Source: JBLNBQ01 sp050260095
Lineage (GTDB): Bacteria > Bacillota > UBA5301 > DYFA01
DNA length: 64,000 nt
Assembly: GCA_050260095.1 (NCBI GenBank)
Contig: JBLNBQ010000142.1
Location: 1-64,000 of the forward strand
Direction of reading: 5' to 3'
The first letter of the stretch is position 1. The number at the start of each line of letters is the position of its first letter. The notes beneath the pieces were generated by a model. That model searched no databases. It was not told where the DNA came from and worked only from the letters and a program-made list of their open reading frames with translations. The translations under genes and the position numbers were made by a program. This document shows, one piece after another, positions 40,277 to 49,431 of this stretch.

Positions 40277-41488
40277 ATGTGGGAGGGAAGGAAAGTCCTG
40301 GTCGGCGTCACCGGAAGCATCGCCGCCTATAAGGCGTGCGAACTGGTGAGCCGGTTGGTTCAGGCCGGGGCCGAGGTCAACGTCATGATGACCGAGGCGG
40401 CCACCAAGCTGGTGGGGCCGGCTACGCTGCGGGAACTCTCGCGGCACCCAGTCTGCACCGATCTTTTCACGGCTGACCTGCACGTGCGGCCCGTCGCCCA
40501 CGTGGGCCTGGCCGAATGGGCCGACCTGGTGATCGTCGCGCCGGTCACCGCCAATGTGCTGGGCAAAGTGGCCTCCGGCATCGCGGACGATTTCCTCACC
40601 ACCACCCTCATGGCAACGGCGGCGCCGGTGGTCTTCGCCCCGGCGATGAACTTCCGCATGTGGCAGAATCCGGTGGTCCAGCAGAACGTGGCGCGCCTCA
40701 AGGCGCTCGGCTGCCGCTTCGTGCACCCGGAAGCAGGCTGGCTGGCCTGCGGCGAACGCGGGGAGGGCCGGCTGGCGCCGGTGGAACGCATCCTTGCGGA
40801 AGCGGCGCAGGTTTTCGCCGCGGCCGACCTTGCCGGGCGCCGGGTGCTCATCACTGCCGGGCCGACGCGCGAGGCGCTCGACCCCGTCCGGTTCATCTCC
40901 AACCGCTCCAGCGGGCGCATGGGCTGGGCGTTGGCCGAGACGGCGCGCCGGCGGGGAGCCGAGGTCGAGTTGGTCGCCGGTCCGGTGGCCCTGCCGGACC
41001 CTCCCGGCGTACAGGTGACGCGGGTTGAGTCGGCGGTCGAGCTGCGCGAGGCGACGTTGGCCAGGGCCGGCGGGGCCGACGCGATCGTGTTGGCCGCCGC
41101 CGTGGCCGATTACCGCCCGGCCGAGGCAGCCGCCCAGAAGCTGAAGCGCACCGGCGAAGACCTTGTGGTGCGCCTGGTGCCCAACCCCGACGTCGCCGCC
41201 GAAGTGGCCATGCGCCGGCGGGCCGGGCAGGTGTTGGTCGGGTTCGCCGCAGAGACGGAGAGCCTCGTGACCAACGCCAAGGCTAAACTGGAGCGCAAGG
41301 GACTAGACCTCATCGTGGCGAATTTGGTTGGCGTCCCGGGCAGCGGTTTCGATTCCGAGACGAACAGCGTGGTCATCTTGGATGAGACCGGTGTGGTGGC
41401 CGAGGTGGAGGCGCGCCCCAAGACAGAGGTGGCCGAACGGATATGGGACGCGGTGGCGAAGCGATGGAGGGCTGCATCGCTGAAGTAG
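40277..41488 (+). CDS. coaBC: Phosphopantothenoylcysteine decarboxylase / phosphopantothenate-cysteine ligase
   Basis: The 403-residue bifunctional enzyme makes 4'-phosphopantetheine for coenzyme A. The N-terminal CoaC flavoprotein domain has GVTGSIAAYK, the catalytic histidine in VAHVGLA, PAMN and the LACGERGEGRL cysteine flap. The C-terminal CoaB domain begins with ITAGPTREALDPVRFISN. It overlaps priA by 25 nt. Confidence 0.97.
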   Translation: MWEGRKVLVGVTGSIAAYKACELVSRLVQAGAEVNVMMTEAATKLVGPATLRELSRHPVCTDLFTADLHVRPVAHVGLAEWADLVIVAPVTANVLGKVASGIADDFLTTTLMATAAPVVFAPAMNFRMWQNPVVQQNVARLKALGCRFVHPEAGWLACGERGEGRLAPVERILAEAAQVFAAADLAGRRVLITAGPTREALDPVRFISNRSSGRMGWALAETARRRGAEVELVAGPVALPDPPGVQVTRVESAVELREATLARAGGADAIVLAAAVADYRPAEAAAQKLKRTGEDLVVRLVPNPDVAAEVAMRRRAGQVLVGFAAETESLVTNAKAKLERKGLDLIVANLVGVPGSGFDSETNSVVILDETGVVAEVEARPKTEVAERIWDAVAKRWRAASLK

Positions 41489-43923
41489 CGCTGGACATGC
41501 CGGGCCGGGAGCTTGACCGGCCCTTCGACTATTGCGTACCGGCCCGGCTGGCCGGCCTGCTGCGGGTCGGTAGCCGGGTTCGGGTCCCTTTTGGCCCTCG
41601 CAACGTGGAGGGATGGGTGGTCGGGCTCAAGGCCGTCTCGGAGGTGTCCGGCAGCCGGCTCCGCGAGGTCGCCGACCTCGCCGGAGAGGATCGCTGGCTC
41701 ACCGCCCAGCAGCTAGCGGTCGCCCAGTGGGTTGCCGGGCATTATCTCGCCCCGCTCAGGGAGGCGCTGGCCCTCTTCGCTCCGCCTGGCGCGGGCGGGG
41801 AGTCGCTGGTGGCCTATGCGCCGGCCGAAGACGTCCTTCCCGCGGAGACGCAGTTCCGGGCGGAGGGGACGCGTCGCCTCTGGGCCTTCCTACAGCAGCG
41901 AAGGGGCGCGGTCTCCCGGGCCGAGATCAGGCGGCAGTTCGGGGCGGCGGGTCTTCAAGCCTTGACCGGGCTGGTAGCCCGGGGCTTGGTCGTCCCGGCC
42001 GAGGTCCGGCGGGCCGGGACGGGCCCCCGGCTGGTGCGTGCGTTCAAGCTGGTGGAGGGCGGTCAGGCAGAGGCACCGGCGGCACGCCGGCTGACTGCCG
42101 GGCAGGAGCGAGTCTTGGCGGTCCTCGCCGGGCATCCGGCCGGGTTGACCCTGGCCGAGCTGGCGGCCGCAGGAGCCGGAGAGAGCGCCGTGCGCAGCCT
42201 GGTGCGGCGGGGGCTCGTGGGCGCCGAGTCGCGGGCGGTGCGCCGGGCGCCCGCCCCGGAGGCGCCGGTCTGGTCGGTGAGCGGGCCGGGCCCCGCGTTG
42301 ACGGCCGAGCAGCAAGCCGCCTTGGCCGTGGTGCGGCGGGAGGCGCAGCGGGCGTGGTCCGGCCAGGGCGAAGCCCGCCCCGTGCTGGTACACGGCGTGA
42401 CCGGCAGCGGCAAGACCGAAATCTACCTTCGGGCGGTGGCCGAGGCCCTCGCAGTGGGGCGGGGCGCCATCGTCCTGGTGCCCGAGATTTCGCTCACCCC
42501 CCAGATGGGCGAACGGTTCCGCAGCCGGTTCGGCGAGGCAGTCGCCCTCCTCCATAGCCGCCTGGGCGCCGGTGAGCGGTTCGACGAGTGGCGGCGGGTG
42601 CACAGCGGCGAGGCGCGGGTGGCGCTGGGGGCCCGGTCGGCCGTGTTCGCGCCGGTTCACCGGCTCGGGTTGCTCGTGGTCGACGAGGAGCACGAGAGCA
42701 GCTACAAACAGGAAGAGAGCCCACGCTACCACGCCCGGGAGGTGGCGCTCAGCAGAGCCCGGGCCGAGGGCGCAGGGGTCATCCTGGGAAGCGCCACCCC
42801 CGCGGTCGAGAGCTACGCGCGGGCGCTCTCCGGCGAATTCGAACTGGTCTCGCTCACCGGGCGTCCCCTGGGGCGGCCGCTGCCCGAGGTGCAGATCGTC
42901 GACATGCGAGCCGAACTGGCCGAGGGACACCGCGAGATGTTCAGCCGCACGCTGCGGGCCGAACTCGAAGCGCGCCTCAGCGCCGGCGAGCAGGCCCTGC
43001 TCTTCCTGAACCGGCGGGGTTTCAGCCGCGTGGCGCTCTGCCGGGCGTGCGGTCTCGTGGTGCGCTGCCCGCTGTGCCGGGTGGCGCTCACCTACCACGC
43101 GGCGGAGAACCGCCTGCGGTGCCATTATTGCGACCATTCCGCGCCCCTGCCGTCATCCTGCCCGAGTTGCGGGAGCCGGTACATCCGCCATTTCGGGGTG
43201 GGCACGGAGCGGGTGGAGGAGGAGGTCCGGCGGCTCTTCCCGCACGCCCCCGTAGCCCGGCTGGACGTCGACACGACGCGCCGCAAAGGCGCGCACGGCC
43301 GCATCCTCTCCGCCTTCGCCCGGGGGGAGTACCAGGTCCTGGTGGGGACGCAGATGATCGGGAAGGGGCTTGACCTGGCGGGCGTCACCCTGGTCGGGGT
43401 GATCGCCGCCGACACCGCGCTGGGGCTTCCCGACTTCCGCGCGGCGGAGCGGACCTTCGCCATGCTGGAACAGGTGGCTGGCCGGGCGGGCAGAGGCGCC
43501 ACCCCCGGAAGGGTCGTGGTGCAGACCTACAACCCGGAACACTATGCGGTGGAGTGCGCCCGCCGGCATGACAGCGCCGGTTTTTACCGGCAGGAGCTGG
43601 CCTTCCGCCGCTCCGCAGGGTATCCGCCCTTCGGGGAATTATTGCTGGTGACGGTGGCGAGCCCGGCGCGCGAGGCGGCCGAGCGGGCCGCCGGCGAAGT
43701 GGCCGCCGCCTTGCGGGGGGTAGTGGGGGAGCGCGCCGCGCTGCTCGGCCCTAGCCCCGCCCCGTTGGCCCACCTGCGGGGGCTCGAGCGGGTGCAGGTT
43801 CTCCTCAAAGGGGAATTGGGCGATGACGTGGGGGAGACTCTTCGTTCGGTGACGGAACGCGTGCGCCAGCGGGACGAGCAGTTGCGCCTGACCTGGGACG
43901 TCGATCCGCAGTCCATGTTGTAG
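41464..43923 (+). CDS. priA: Primosomal replication-restart helicase PriA
   Basis: The 819-residue 3'-5' helicase reloads the replisome at stalled forks. It has the N-terminal DNA-binding domain, Walker A GVTGSGKTE, DEEH, and the zinc region with cysteine pairs CRAC, CPLC, CHYC and CPSC. A C-terminal helicase half has QMIGKGLDLAGV and EQVAGRAGRG. The start overlaps coaBC; an upstream in-frame ATG at 41443 would add seven residues. A winged-helix-like insert near residues 140-260 is typical of the longer Firmicutes form. Confidence 0.96.
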   Translation: MEGCIAEVALDMPGRELDRPFDYCVPARLAGLLRVGSRVRVPFGPRNVEGWVVGLKAVSEVSGSRLREVADLAGEDRWLTAQQLAVAQWVAGHYLAPLREALALFAPPGAGGESLVAYAPAEDVLPAETQFRAEGTRRLWAFLQQRRGAVSRAEIRRQFGAAGLQALTGLVARGLVVPAEVRRAGTGPRLVRAFKLVEGGQAEAPAARRLTAGQERVLAVLAGHPAGLTLAELAAAGAGESAVRSLVRRGLVGAESRAVRRAPAPEAPVWSVSGPGPALTAEQQAALAVVRREAQRAWSGQGEARPVLVHGVTGSGKTEIYLRAVAEALAVGRGAIVLVPEISLTPQMGERFRSRFGEAVALLHSRLGAGERFDEWRRVHSGEARVALGARSAVFAPVHRLGLLVVDEEHESSYKQEESPRYHAREVALSRARAEGAGVILGSATPAVESYARALSGEFELVSLTGRPLGRPLPEVQIVDMRAELAEGHREMFSRTLRAELEARLSAGEQALLFLNRRGFSRVALCRACGLVVRCPLCRVALTYHAAENRLRCHYCDHSAPLPSSCPSCGSRYIRHFGVGTERVEEEVRRLFPHAPVARLDVDTTRRKGAHGRILSAFARGEYQVLVGTQMIGKGLDLAGVTLVGVIAADTALGLPDFRAAERTFAMLEQVAGRAGRGATPGRVVVQTYNPEHYAVECARRHDSAGFYRQELAFRRSAGYPPFGELLLVTVASPAREAAERAAGEVAAALRGVVGERAALLGPSPAPLAHLRGLERVQVLLKGELGDDVGETLRSVTERVRQRDEQLRLTWDVDPQSML

Positions 43924-43942
43924 TCGGGGAGGAAAAGGCTAG

Positions 43943-44401
43943 ATGGCCCTGTTGCCCATCGTACAGGAGGGAGCGCCGGTCCTGCGCCAGCGCGCCCTGC
44001 CGGTGAAAAGGATCACGAAGCGGCTGGAGAGGTTGGTCGATGACATGTTCGAGACCATGCGGGAGGCCGACGGCGTCGGATTGGCCGCCCCGCAGGTGGG
44101 GGTCAGCGAGCGCCTGATCGTGATCGACGTGGGGGAAGGGGAAGTGGCGCTCTTCAACCCGGTGATCGTCGAGGCCCGGGGGCACGACACCGACCTGGAG
44201 GGGTGCCTCAGCATCCCGGGGAAAGTCGGCTACGTCACCAGGGCGGAAGAGGTGGTGGCGCAGGGCCTGAACCGGCACGGGCGGCCCACTGAGGTGCGCG
44301 CCGCCGGGCTTTTGGCCCGCGCGCTCCAGCACGAGATCGACCACCTCGACGGGATACTCTTCATCGACCGGGCAACCGAGGTCCACGAGAAGAAAGCGTA
44401 G
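43943..44401 (+). CDS. def: Peptide deformylase
   Basis: The 152-residue metalloenzyme removes the formyl group from nascent N-termini. All three family motifs are present: GVGLAAPQVG, EGCLSIPG and QHEIDHLDG. The short length marks type 1. It precedes fmt, the enzyme that adds the formyl group to Met-tRNA. Confidence 0.97.
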   Translation: MALLPIVQEGAPVLRQRALPVKRITKRLERLVDDMFETMREADGVGLAAPQVGVSERLIVIDVGEGEVALFNPVIVEARGHDTDLEGCLSIPGKVGYVTRAEEVVAQGLNRHGRPTEVRAAGLLARALQHEIDHLDGILFIDRATEVHEKKA

Positions 44402-44411
44402 GCGGAACAGC

Positions 44412-45353
44412 GTGAGAGTGGTGTTCTTCGGCACTCCCGAGTTCGCCGTGCCCAGCCTCGAAGCGCTGGCCGCGGCCGGACACGAACTGCCGCTGGTCGT
44501 CAGCCAGCCTGACCGGCCGGCCGGTCGCGGCTTGCGGCTCGCCCCTCCGCCGGTCAAGGTGACCGCGGAAGCGCTCGGGCTCCCCGTCGCACAACCGGCC
44601 CGGGTCTCCGAGCCGGAGTTCGTCGCCCGGCTCGCAGCCCTCGCACCCGACCTCTGCGTCGTGGTGGCCTTCGGGCAGAAGATCTCCGAGGAACTCCTGC
44701 AGCTGGTGCCGGGAGGGTGGGTCAACGTGCACGGCTCGCTGCTGCCGCGCTGGCGAGGCGCGGCCCCCATCGCCCGGGCCATCCTCGCCGGCGACCAGGT
44801 GACCGGCGTGACCACCATGTACCTGGGCACCGGCTGGGACACCGGCGACATGATCCTCAAACGAGAGACGCCCATCGGTGAGGACGAGACGGCGGGAGAA
44901 CTGGCCGACCGGTTGGGCCGTTTGGGGGCCGGCCTGCTCGTCGAGACGCTGGCGCTGATCGCCCAGGGGAAGGCCCCGCGGGAACCGCAGGACGACGCCC
45001 TCGCCACGCTGGCGGCGCGGCTGAGACCCGAGGAAGGGGAACTGGACTGGGCCCGCCCGGCGTTGGAACTCCATAACCGGGTACGCGCCTTCACCCCCAG
45101 TCCGGGGGCGTTCACCTTCTTTAGGGGCAAGCGGCTCAAGGTGCTCAGGACGGGGGCGCCGGTCCCCTCCTTCGCTCCCGACGCCCTGCCCGGCACGCTG
45201 GTGGCCGCCCGCGGCGCGCTATACGGGCAGGCGGGGGAGGGTATGCTCCCATTGATCGCGGTCCAGGCGGAAGGTGGCCGCCCCTTGAGCGGGGCGGAGT
45301 TCGCCCGGGGGGCGCGCCTTGGGGTAGGAGAGCGCTGCGGCAGGGAGGGGTAA
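44412..45353 (+). CDS. fmt: Methionyl-tRNA formyltransferase
   Basis: The 313-residue enzyme formylates initiator Met-tRNA using 10-formyl-THF. The catalytic set appears as NVHGSLLPRWRGAAPI and the aspartate in GWDTGDM. The usual NVHAS reads NVHGS, a small change. The N-terminus VVFFGTPEFAVP and a C-terminal tRNA-binding domain complete it. The start is GTG. Confidence 0.96.
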   Translation: MRVVFFGTPEFAVPSLEALAAAGHELPLVVSQPDRPAGRGLRLAPPPVKVTAEALGLPVAQPARVSEPEFVARLAALAPDLCVVVAFGQKISEELLQLVPGGWVNVHGSLLPRWRGAAPIARAILAGDQVTGVTTMYLGTGWDTGDMILKRETPIGEDETAGELADRLGRLGAGLLVETLALIAQGKAPREPQDDALATLAARLRPEEGELDWARPALELHNRVRAFTPSPGAFTFFRGKRLKVLRTGAPVPSFAPDALPGTLVAARGALYGQAGEGMLPLIAVQAEGGRPLSGAEFARGARLGVGERCGREG

Positions 45354-45355
45354 GG

Positions 45356-46111
45356 GTGCCCGTCAAGAAGCGGGTCTTCCTGGGTCTGGTCTCAGCCACC
45401 GTGCTGGTGGCGCTGGCCCTTGCCGGCACGGTCTGGGTCCTGAGCCGGTCGGGGCTGTGGGGCCGCGCCGTGCTGCTCTTCACCTCCTGGCTCGGGTTCA
45501 TGCTGGCGGTGTTGTCCGCGGCGGGCCTGCTGGGGATCGTGCTCACCGTCTGGCGCGGCCGCCCGGTCGGGCTGGCCCCGTTCATCCGGCTGGTGCTGGA
45601 ATTCTTCTACCCGCTCTCGCTGCGGCTGGGCCCGCTGGTCGGCATCGGCAAGGAGCAGGTGCAAACCTCGTTCGTCGCGGTGAACAACGCCCTGGCGAAG
45701 GCGGGGGCGGGCCAGGTGCGCCCCGGGGACGTGCTGCTCTTGGTGCCGCATTGCCTGCAGCGCACCGACTGCGCGCACCGCATCACGGTCGACGCCGGGA
45801 ACTGTCGGCGCTGCGGGCGTTGCCAGGTCGGCGAGGTCGTTGCCCTGGCGCGGCGTCACGGGATAAGGCTCGCGGTCGCCACCGGAGGCGGGATGGCCCG
45901 GAAGTTGATCCACGATCTTCGCCCGGAGGCCGTCATCGCGGTGGCCTGCGAGCGCGACCTCATCAGCGGTCTTCTCGAGACGTATCCTCTGCCGGTCTAC
46001 GGCATAGTGAATGAGCGGCCGCACGGATACTGCGTCAACACCGGGGTCTCCCTCGAACGGATCGAGGCGGCCCTGGAGCTGTTCCTGTCGGCAAGCCGCA
46101 ATACGCAATAG
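45356..46111 (+). CDS. DUF116 cysteine-rich membrane protein
   Basis: The 251-residue protein has two N-terminal membrane segments and a cytoplasmic domain with many cysteines: PHCLQRTDC, NCRRCGRC, an ACERD motif and YCVNT. The spacing suggests a metal or Fe-S site. This matches the DUF116 family as I know it, found after fmt in many clostridia and in some archaea, with no defined function. It starts two bases after fmt ends, so it should be co-translated. Coupling to translation is suggested only by neighbourhood. Confidence 0.85.
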   Translation: MPVKKRVFLGLVSATVLVALALAGTVWVLSRSGLWGRAVLLFTSWLGFMLAVLSAAGLLGIVLTVWRGRPVGLAPFIRLVLEFFYPLSLRLGPLVGIGKEQVQTSFVAVNNALAKAGAGQVRPGDVLLLVPHCLQRTDCAHRITVDAGNCRRCGRCQVGEVVALARRHGIRLAVATGGGMARKLIHDLRPEAVIAVACERDLISGLLETYPLPVYGIVNERPHGYCVNTGVSLERIEAALELFLSASRNTQ

Positions 46112-46126
46112 GGGAGGCGAACAACC

Positions 46127-46822
46127 GTGTACCCGTTCTTCTTCGGATACGACCCCACTTGGTTCCTCCTGATCCCCGGCCTGATCGTCGCCTTCTGGGC
46201 GCAGGCCAAGGTCAGCGGGACCTTCGCCCGTTACTCGCGGGTGCGCGCCCGCCGCGGCCTCACCGGGGCCCAGGTGGCCCGGGCGCTCCTGGACGATGCC
46301 GGCCTCACCGACGTCACCGTCGAGGCCATCCCCGGCAACCTGAGCGATCATTACGACCCGCGCAGGCGGGCGGTCCGGCTCTCCGAGGCCGTCTACGGCG
46401 AACAGAGCCTGGCGGCCTTGGGGGTGGCCGCGCACGAGACGGGGCATGCCCTGCAGCACGCGGCGCACTACGCGCCGTTGGGGTTGCGCAACAGCCTCTT
46501 TCCGGTGGCCAACCTCGGTTCCACCCTGGCCTTCCCGCTCTTCTTCCTCGGCTTCCTCTTCCGGGGTGGCTTTCTGATGGACCTGGGCATCGCCCTCTTC
46601 ACCGGGGCGCTGGTCTTTCAGGTCATCACCGTGCCGGTGGAACTGAACGCTTCCCGGCGGGCGGTGGCGCTGCTCGAGGGAGGCGGCTACCTGGAACCTG
46701 AGGAGACCGAAGGGGCGTGGAAGGTCTTGTCGGCAGCCGCCTGGACGTACGTGGCTGCGGCGCTGGTTGCCCTGCTCCAGCTCGTGCGCTTGCTGGCGCT
46801 GCGGAGCAGCCGTGACGACTGA
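46127..46822 (+). CDS. YugP-type membrane zinc metallopeptidase
   Basis: The 231-residue protein has a membrane segment at the N-terminus, the zinc-peptidase motif HETGH in VAAHETGHALQHA, and further membrane segments after it. This is the pattern of the YugP (DUF/peptidase M-type, neutral zinc metallopeptidase 2) family. Its substrates are unknown. It overlaps rsmB by 11 nt. The order fmt-DUF116-yugP-rsmB recurs in clostridia, as far as I recall. Confidence 0.9.
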   Translation: MYPFFFGYDPTWFLLIPGLIVAFWAQAKVSGTFARYSRVRARRGLTGAQVARALLDDAGLTDVTVEAIPGNLSDHYDPRRRAVRLSEAVYGEQSLAALGVAAHETGHALQHAAHYAPLGLRNSLFPVANLGSTLAFPLFFLGFLFRGGFLMDLGIALFTGALVFQVITVPVELNASRRAVALLEGGGYLEPEETEGAWKVLSAAAWTYVAAALVALLQLVRLLALRSSRDD

Positions 46823-48206
46823 CGCGGGTCCGGTCCGGCGCCAGGCCCGTGAGGTGGCCCTGCAGGTTCTCTGCGCGGTCGAAGAGCGCGGCGCCTATGC
46901 CAATCTGGCCCTCTCCCAAGGGCTCGAGCGCGCCGGCCTTTCGCCCTCCGACCGGAGTTTCGCCACCGAACTGGTCTACGGCACCGTGCGGCGCCGCCTG
47001 ACGCTCGATTGGGTGCTCGAGCAGTTCCTCACCCGGCCGTTCGACGCGCTGGCCCCTTGGCTCCAAAGCCTCCTGCGCCTCTCCGCCTATCAACTGCTCT
47101 ACCTGGAACACGTGCCGCCCGAGGCGGTCTGCAACGAGGCGGTCGAGTTGGCCAAACGGCGGGGGCACCGGGGCATCGCCGGCCTGGTGAACGCCGTCCT
47201 CCGCTCTTTGCTGCGCGGCCGCAGCGAAATCACGTGGCCCGACCCGCAGACCGACCCGGTCGAGTATCTCTCCGTCCGCGAGTCGCACCCCGCCTGGCTG
47301 GTGAGACGCTGGCTGCAGCGGCTGGGGTACGCCGAAACCGCCCAGTTGCTCGCCGCCGACAATGCCACCCCCCCGCTGACGCTTCGGGCCAACCGCTGCC
47401 GGATGGGCCGGGACGAACTGCTCGCCCGGCTCGCCGGCCGGGGGCTTGCCGCTGAGCCCTGCCGGTGGGCGCCGGAAGGGGTCACGCTGCGCTCGCGCAC
47501 CGGGTCAGTCGAGCGCCTGCCGGAGATCACCGAGGGCCTGGCGCAGGTGCAGGATGAAGCGTCGATGCTGGTGGCGAGGCTGGCCGCCCCCGAACCGGGG
47601 CACCGGGTGCTCGACTGCGCCAGCGCGCCGGGGGGCAAGGCCACGCACCTTGCGGAGTTGATGGGCGACTCCGGCCACGTCTGCGCCTTCGATGTCCACC
47701 CGGGCAAACTGCGCCTGGTCGAGGAGAACGCCGCCCGGCTCGGGCTGCGCTCGGTGCAGACCGCGGTGGTCGACGCGCTGGCGGTCGGCAGCCTCCCGGA
47801 GTTCGCGGAGGCCTTCGACCGCTGCCTGTTGGACGCGCCCTGCACCGGTTTGGGCGTTCTCCGCCGGAAGGCCGACAGCCGCTGGCGTAAGGCGGAGGGA
47901 GACATACCGGCCCTCGCCCGGCAGCAGGGGGCCATGCTGGCGTCGGCGGCCCGCACGGTGAAGCGGGGCGGCCGGTTGGTGTACTCCACTTGTTCGACGG
48001 AGCGGGAAGAGGGCGAGGACGTGATTGAGCGCTTCCTCGAAGGCGAAGGCCACGCTTTCCGGCTCTTGGACGCGGGGGAGATTCTCACGGCTCAGGGCAT
48101 CCCCGCCCGGACGGAAGACTCTCTCACGGCTGGCAGGTATCTGAGGCTCTGGCCGCAGCGGCACGGCACCGACGGCTTCTTCGCCGCCGCACTCGTGCGC
48201 CTGTAG
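46812..48206 (+). CDS. rsmB: 16S rRNA m5C967 methyltransferase
   Basis: The 464-residue protein has an N-terminal NusB-like RNA-binding domain (about residues 5-140) and a SAM-dependent Rossmann methyltransferase domain. SAM motif DCASAPGGKATHL, the DAPCTGLGVLRRK cysteine loop and the catalytic YSTCST are all present. The GTG at 46812 starts inside the end of the yugP-type gene. The length is typical. Confidence 0.96.
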   Translation: MTTDAGPVRRQAREVALQVLCAVEERGAYANLALSQGLERAGLSPSDRSFATELVYGTVRRRLTLDWVLEQFLTRPFDALAPWLQSLLRLSAYQLLYLEHVPPEAVCNEAVELAKRRGHRGIAGLVNAVLRSLLRGRSEITWPDPQTDPVEYLSVRESHPAWLVRRWLQRLGYAETAQLLAADNATPPLTLRANRCRMGRDELLARLAGRGLAAEPCRWAPEGVTLRSRTGSVERLPEITEGLAQVQDEASMLVARLAAPEPGHRVLDCASAPGGKATHLAELMGDSGHVCAFDVHPGKLRLVEENAARLGLRSVQTAVVDALAVGSLPEFAEAFDRCLLDAPCTGLGVLRRKADSRWRKAEGDIPALARQQGAMLASAARTVKRGGRLVYSTCSTEREEGEDVIERFLEGEGHAFRLLDAGEILTAQGIPARTEDSLTAGRYLRLWPQRHGTDGFFAAALVRL

Positions 48207-48256
48207 CGGGCGGCGGAGGTCACAGCGGAAGGTCTGGGAAAACTTTCCTCGTGGCG

Positions 48257-48284
48257 AAAGGATTCCCCACGGTTATGCAGAAAG
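48257..48284 (+). promoter_or_regulatory. Possible sigma-H-type promoter of spo0A
   Basis: AAAGGATTC at 48257-48265 and GCAGAAAG at 48277-48284 are 11 bp apart, close to the Bacillus sigma-H consensus (RnAGGAwww and RnnGAATww, with A in place of T in the last). spo0A has a sigma-H promoter in Bacillus. I see no good sigma-A promoter or 0A box in the 123-nt gap. Confidence 0.4.
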
Positions 48285-48329
48285 CTCTCCCTTGATGTAT
48301 GTCTCACCCGGGGGGAGGAGGAGGAGTCG

Positions 48330-49121
48330 GTGATCAGAGTCCTCATCGCGGATAACAACGTCGAGCTTTGCACCATCTTGAACCGGTTCTTCGAGAAGCT
48401 CGAGGACATTCAAGTGGTCGGCACGGCCTACGACGGTGAGCAGGCTCTCCGGTTGATCCAGGAGCAGAACCCCGACGTGGTTATCCTCGATATCACCATG
48501 CCGGTTCTCGATGGTTTGGCGGTGCTGGAGCGTTTGCCATCCCTCGGTCTGCCGAAGCGGCCCAAGATCATCATTTTGACCGCGTTTGGCCGGGAAGACC
48601 TGATTCTGAAGCTGACGCAACTTGGTGCGGACTATTACGTGGTCAAGCCGTTCGACATGGACGTGCTGGTCACCCGCATCCGTCAGTTCGCCGAAGACAC
48701 CGCCCCGCTCATCAAAGAGGGCGGCGGAGAGTTCCCGCCGGCGGCCGCCCCGGGCGGCAAGCGCGACCTGCTGACCCTGGTCACGGAGATCATCCATCTG
48801 ATGGGGATTCCCGCCCACTTCAAAGGGTACAACTACATCCGGGATGCCGTCATGATGGTGCTGGAGGAGGATTCGACGCTGGGGGGCAACCTCACGAAGG
48901 TGCTCTACCCGCGCATCGCTCAGAAGTACGGCACGACCACCGGCGGGGTGGAGGCGGCCATCCGCAACGCCATCCTCACGGCCTGGGAGCACGGAAACCG
49001 GGCGTACATCTCCGGCATCGTCGGCAAGTCCGCGATCTCGACGAAGGGCAAGTTCCCGTCGAACTCGCTTCTGATCGCCAAGATCGCCGACCAGCTCCGG
49101 GTGAAGCTGCGGGCCGGTTGA
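48330..49121 (+). CDS. spo0A: Sporulation master regulator Spo0A
   Basis: The 263-residue response regulator has an N-terminal receiver domain with the phosphorylation site D54 (VILDITMP) and KPFDM, and the unique Spo0A DNA-binding domain from about residue 150 (EIIHLMGIPAHFKGY, TKVLYPRIAQKYGTT, AWEHGN). It therefore marks an endospore former. Two places are odd: the acidic pocket reads ADNN (D8, N9) where B. subtilis has ADDN, and the recognition helix reads GGVEAAIRNAI where B. subtilis has SRVERAIRHAI. No spoIVB lies next to it, unlike in most relatives. The GTG start has a long purine-rich site. Confidence 0.95.
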   Translation: MIRVLIADNNVELCTILNRFFEKLEDIQVVGTAYDGEQALRLIQEQNPDVVILDITMPVLDGLAVLERLPSLGLPKRPKIIILTAFGREDLILKLTQLGADYYVVKPFDMDVLVTRIRQFAEDTAPLIKEGGGEFPPAAAPGGKRDLLTLVTEIIHLMGIPAHFKGYNYIRDAVMMVLEEDSTLGGNLTKVLYPRIAQKYGTTTGGVEAAIRNAILTAWEHGNRAYISGIVGKSAISTKGKFPSNSLLIAKIADQLRVKLRAG

Positions 49122-49141
49122 GCCCCAAAGACGCAGGGCAG

Positions 49142-49177
49142 AAAAAAACCGGGCCGGGGTTTGACCCTGGCCCGGTT
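49142..49177 (-). terminator. Terminator of the tRNA-Pro gene, convergent with spo0A
   Basis: A stem with arms 49147-49155 and 49169-49177 (AACCGGGCC/GGCCCGGTT) and an inner GGG/CCC pairing is followed, on the - strand, by the T run complementary to the A run at 49142-49148. It terminates the tRNA transcript and may also stop spo0A, although the + strand side lacks a T run. Confidence 0.85.
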
Positions 49178-49207
49178 GCTCTATGTGAAGGCTTCTGCTA
49201 TCTTAAA

Positions 49208-49284
<77 letters not shown>

Positions 49285-49298
49285 CAGCGACATCTGTA

Positions 49299-49327
49299 AT
49301 TCTAACGTATGGCGTCCGGACTGTCAA
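49299..49327 (-). promoter_or_regulatory. Promoter of tRNA-Pro
   Basis: On the - strand a perfect TTGACA (49322-49327) and TAGAAT (49299-49304) have 17-bp spacing, about 15 bp before the mature tRNA 5' end. It is among the strongest sigma-A promoters in the window. Confidence 0.9.
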
Positions 49328-49431
49328 CCACGGAGAAAAGTTCTGGTTCCCTGGAATGAGCGCCAAGGAGGGAGCAGTCTGAACGAGCACGGTGCGGTGG
49401 TGGCGCAGGGGCACGCCGGGAGGGCAGCGGA

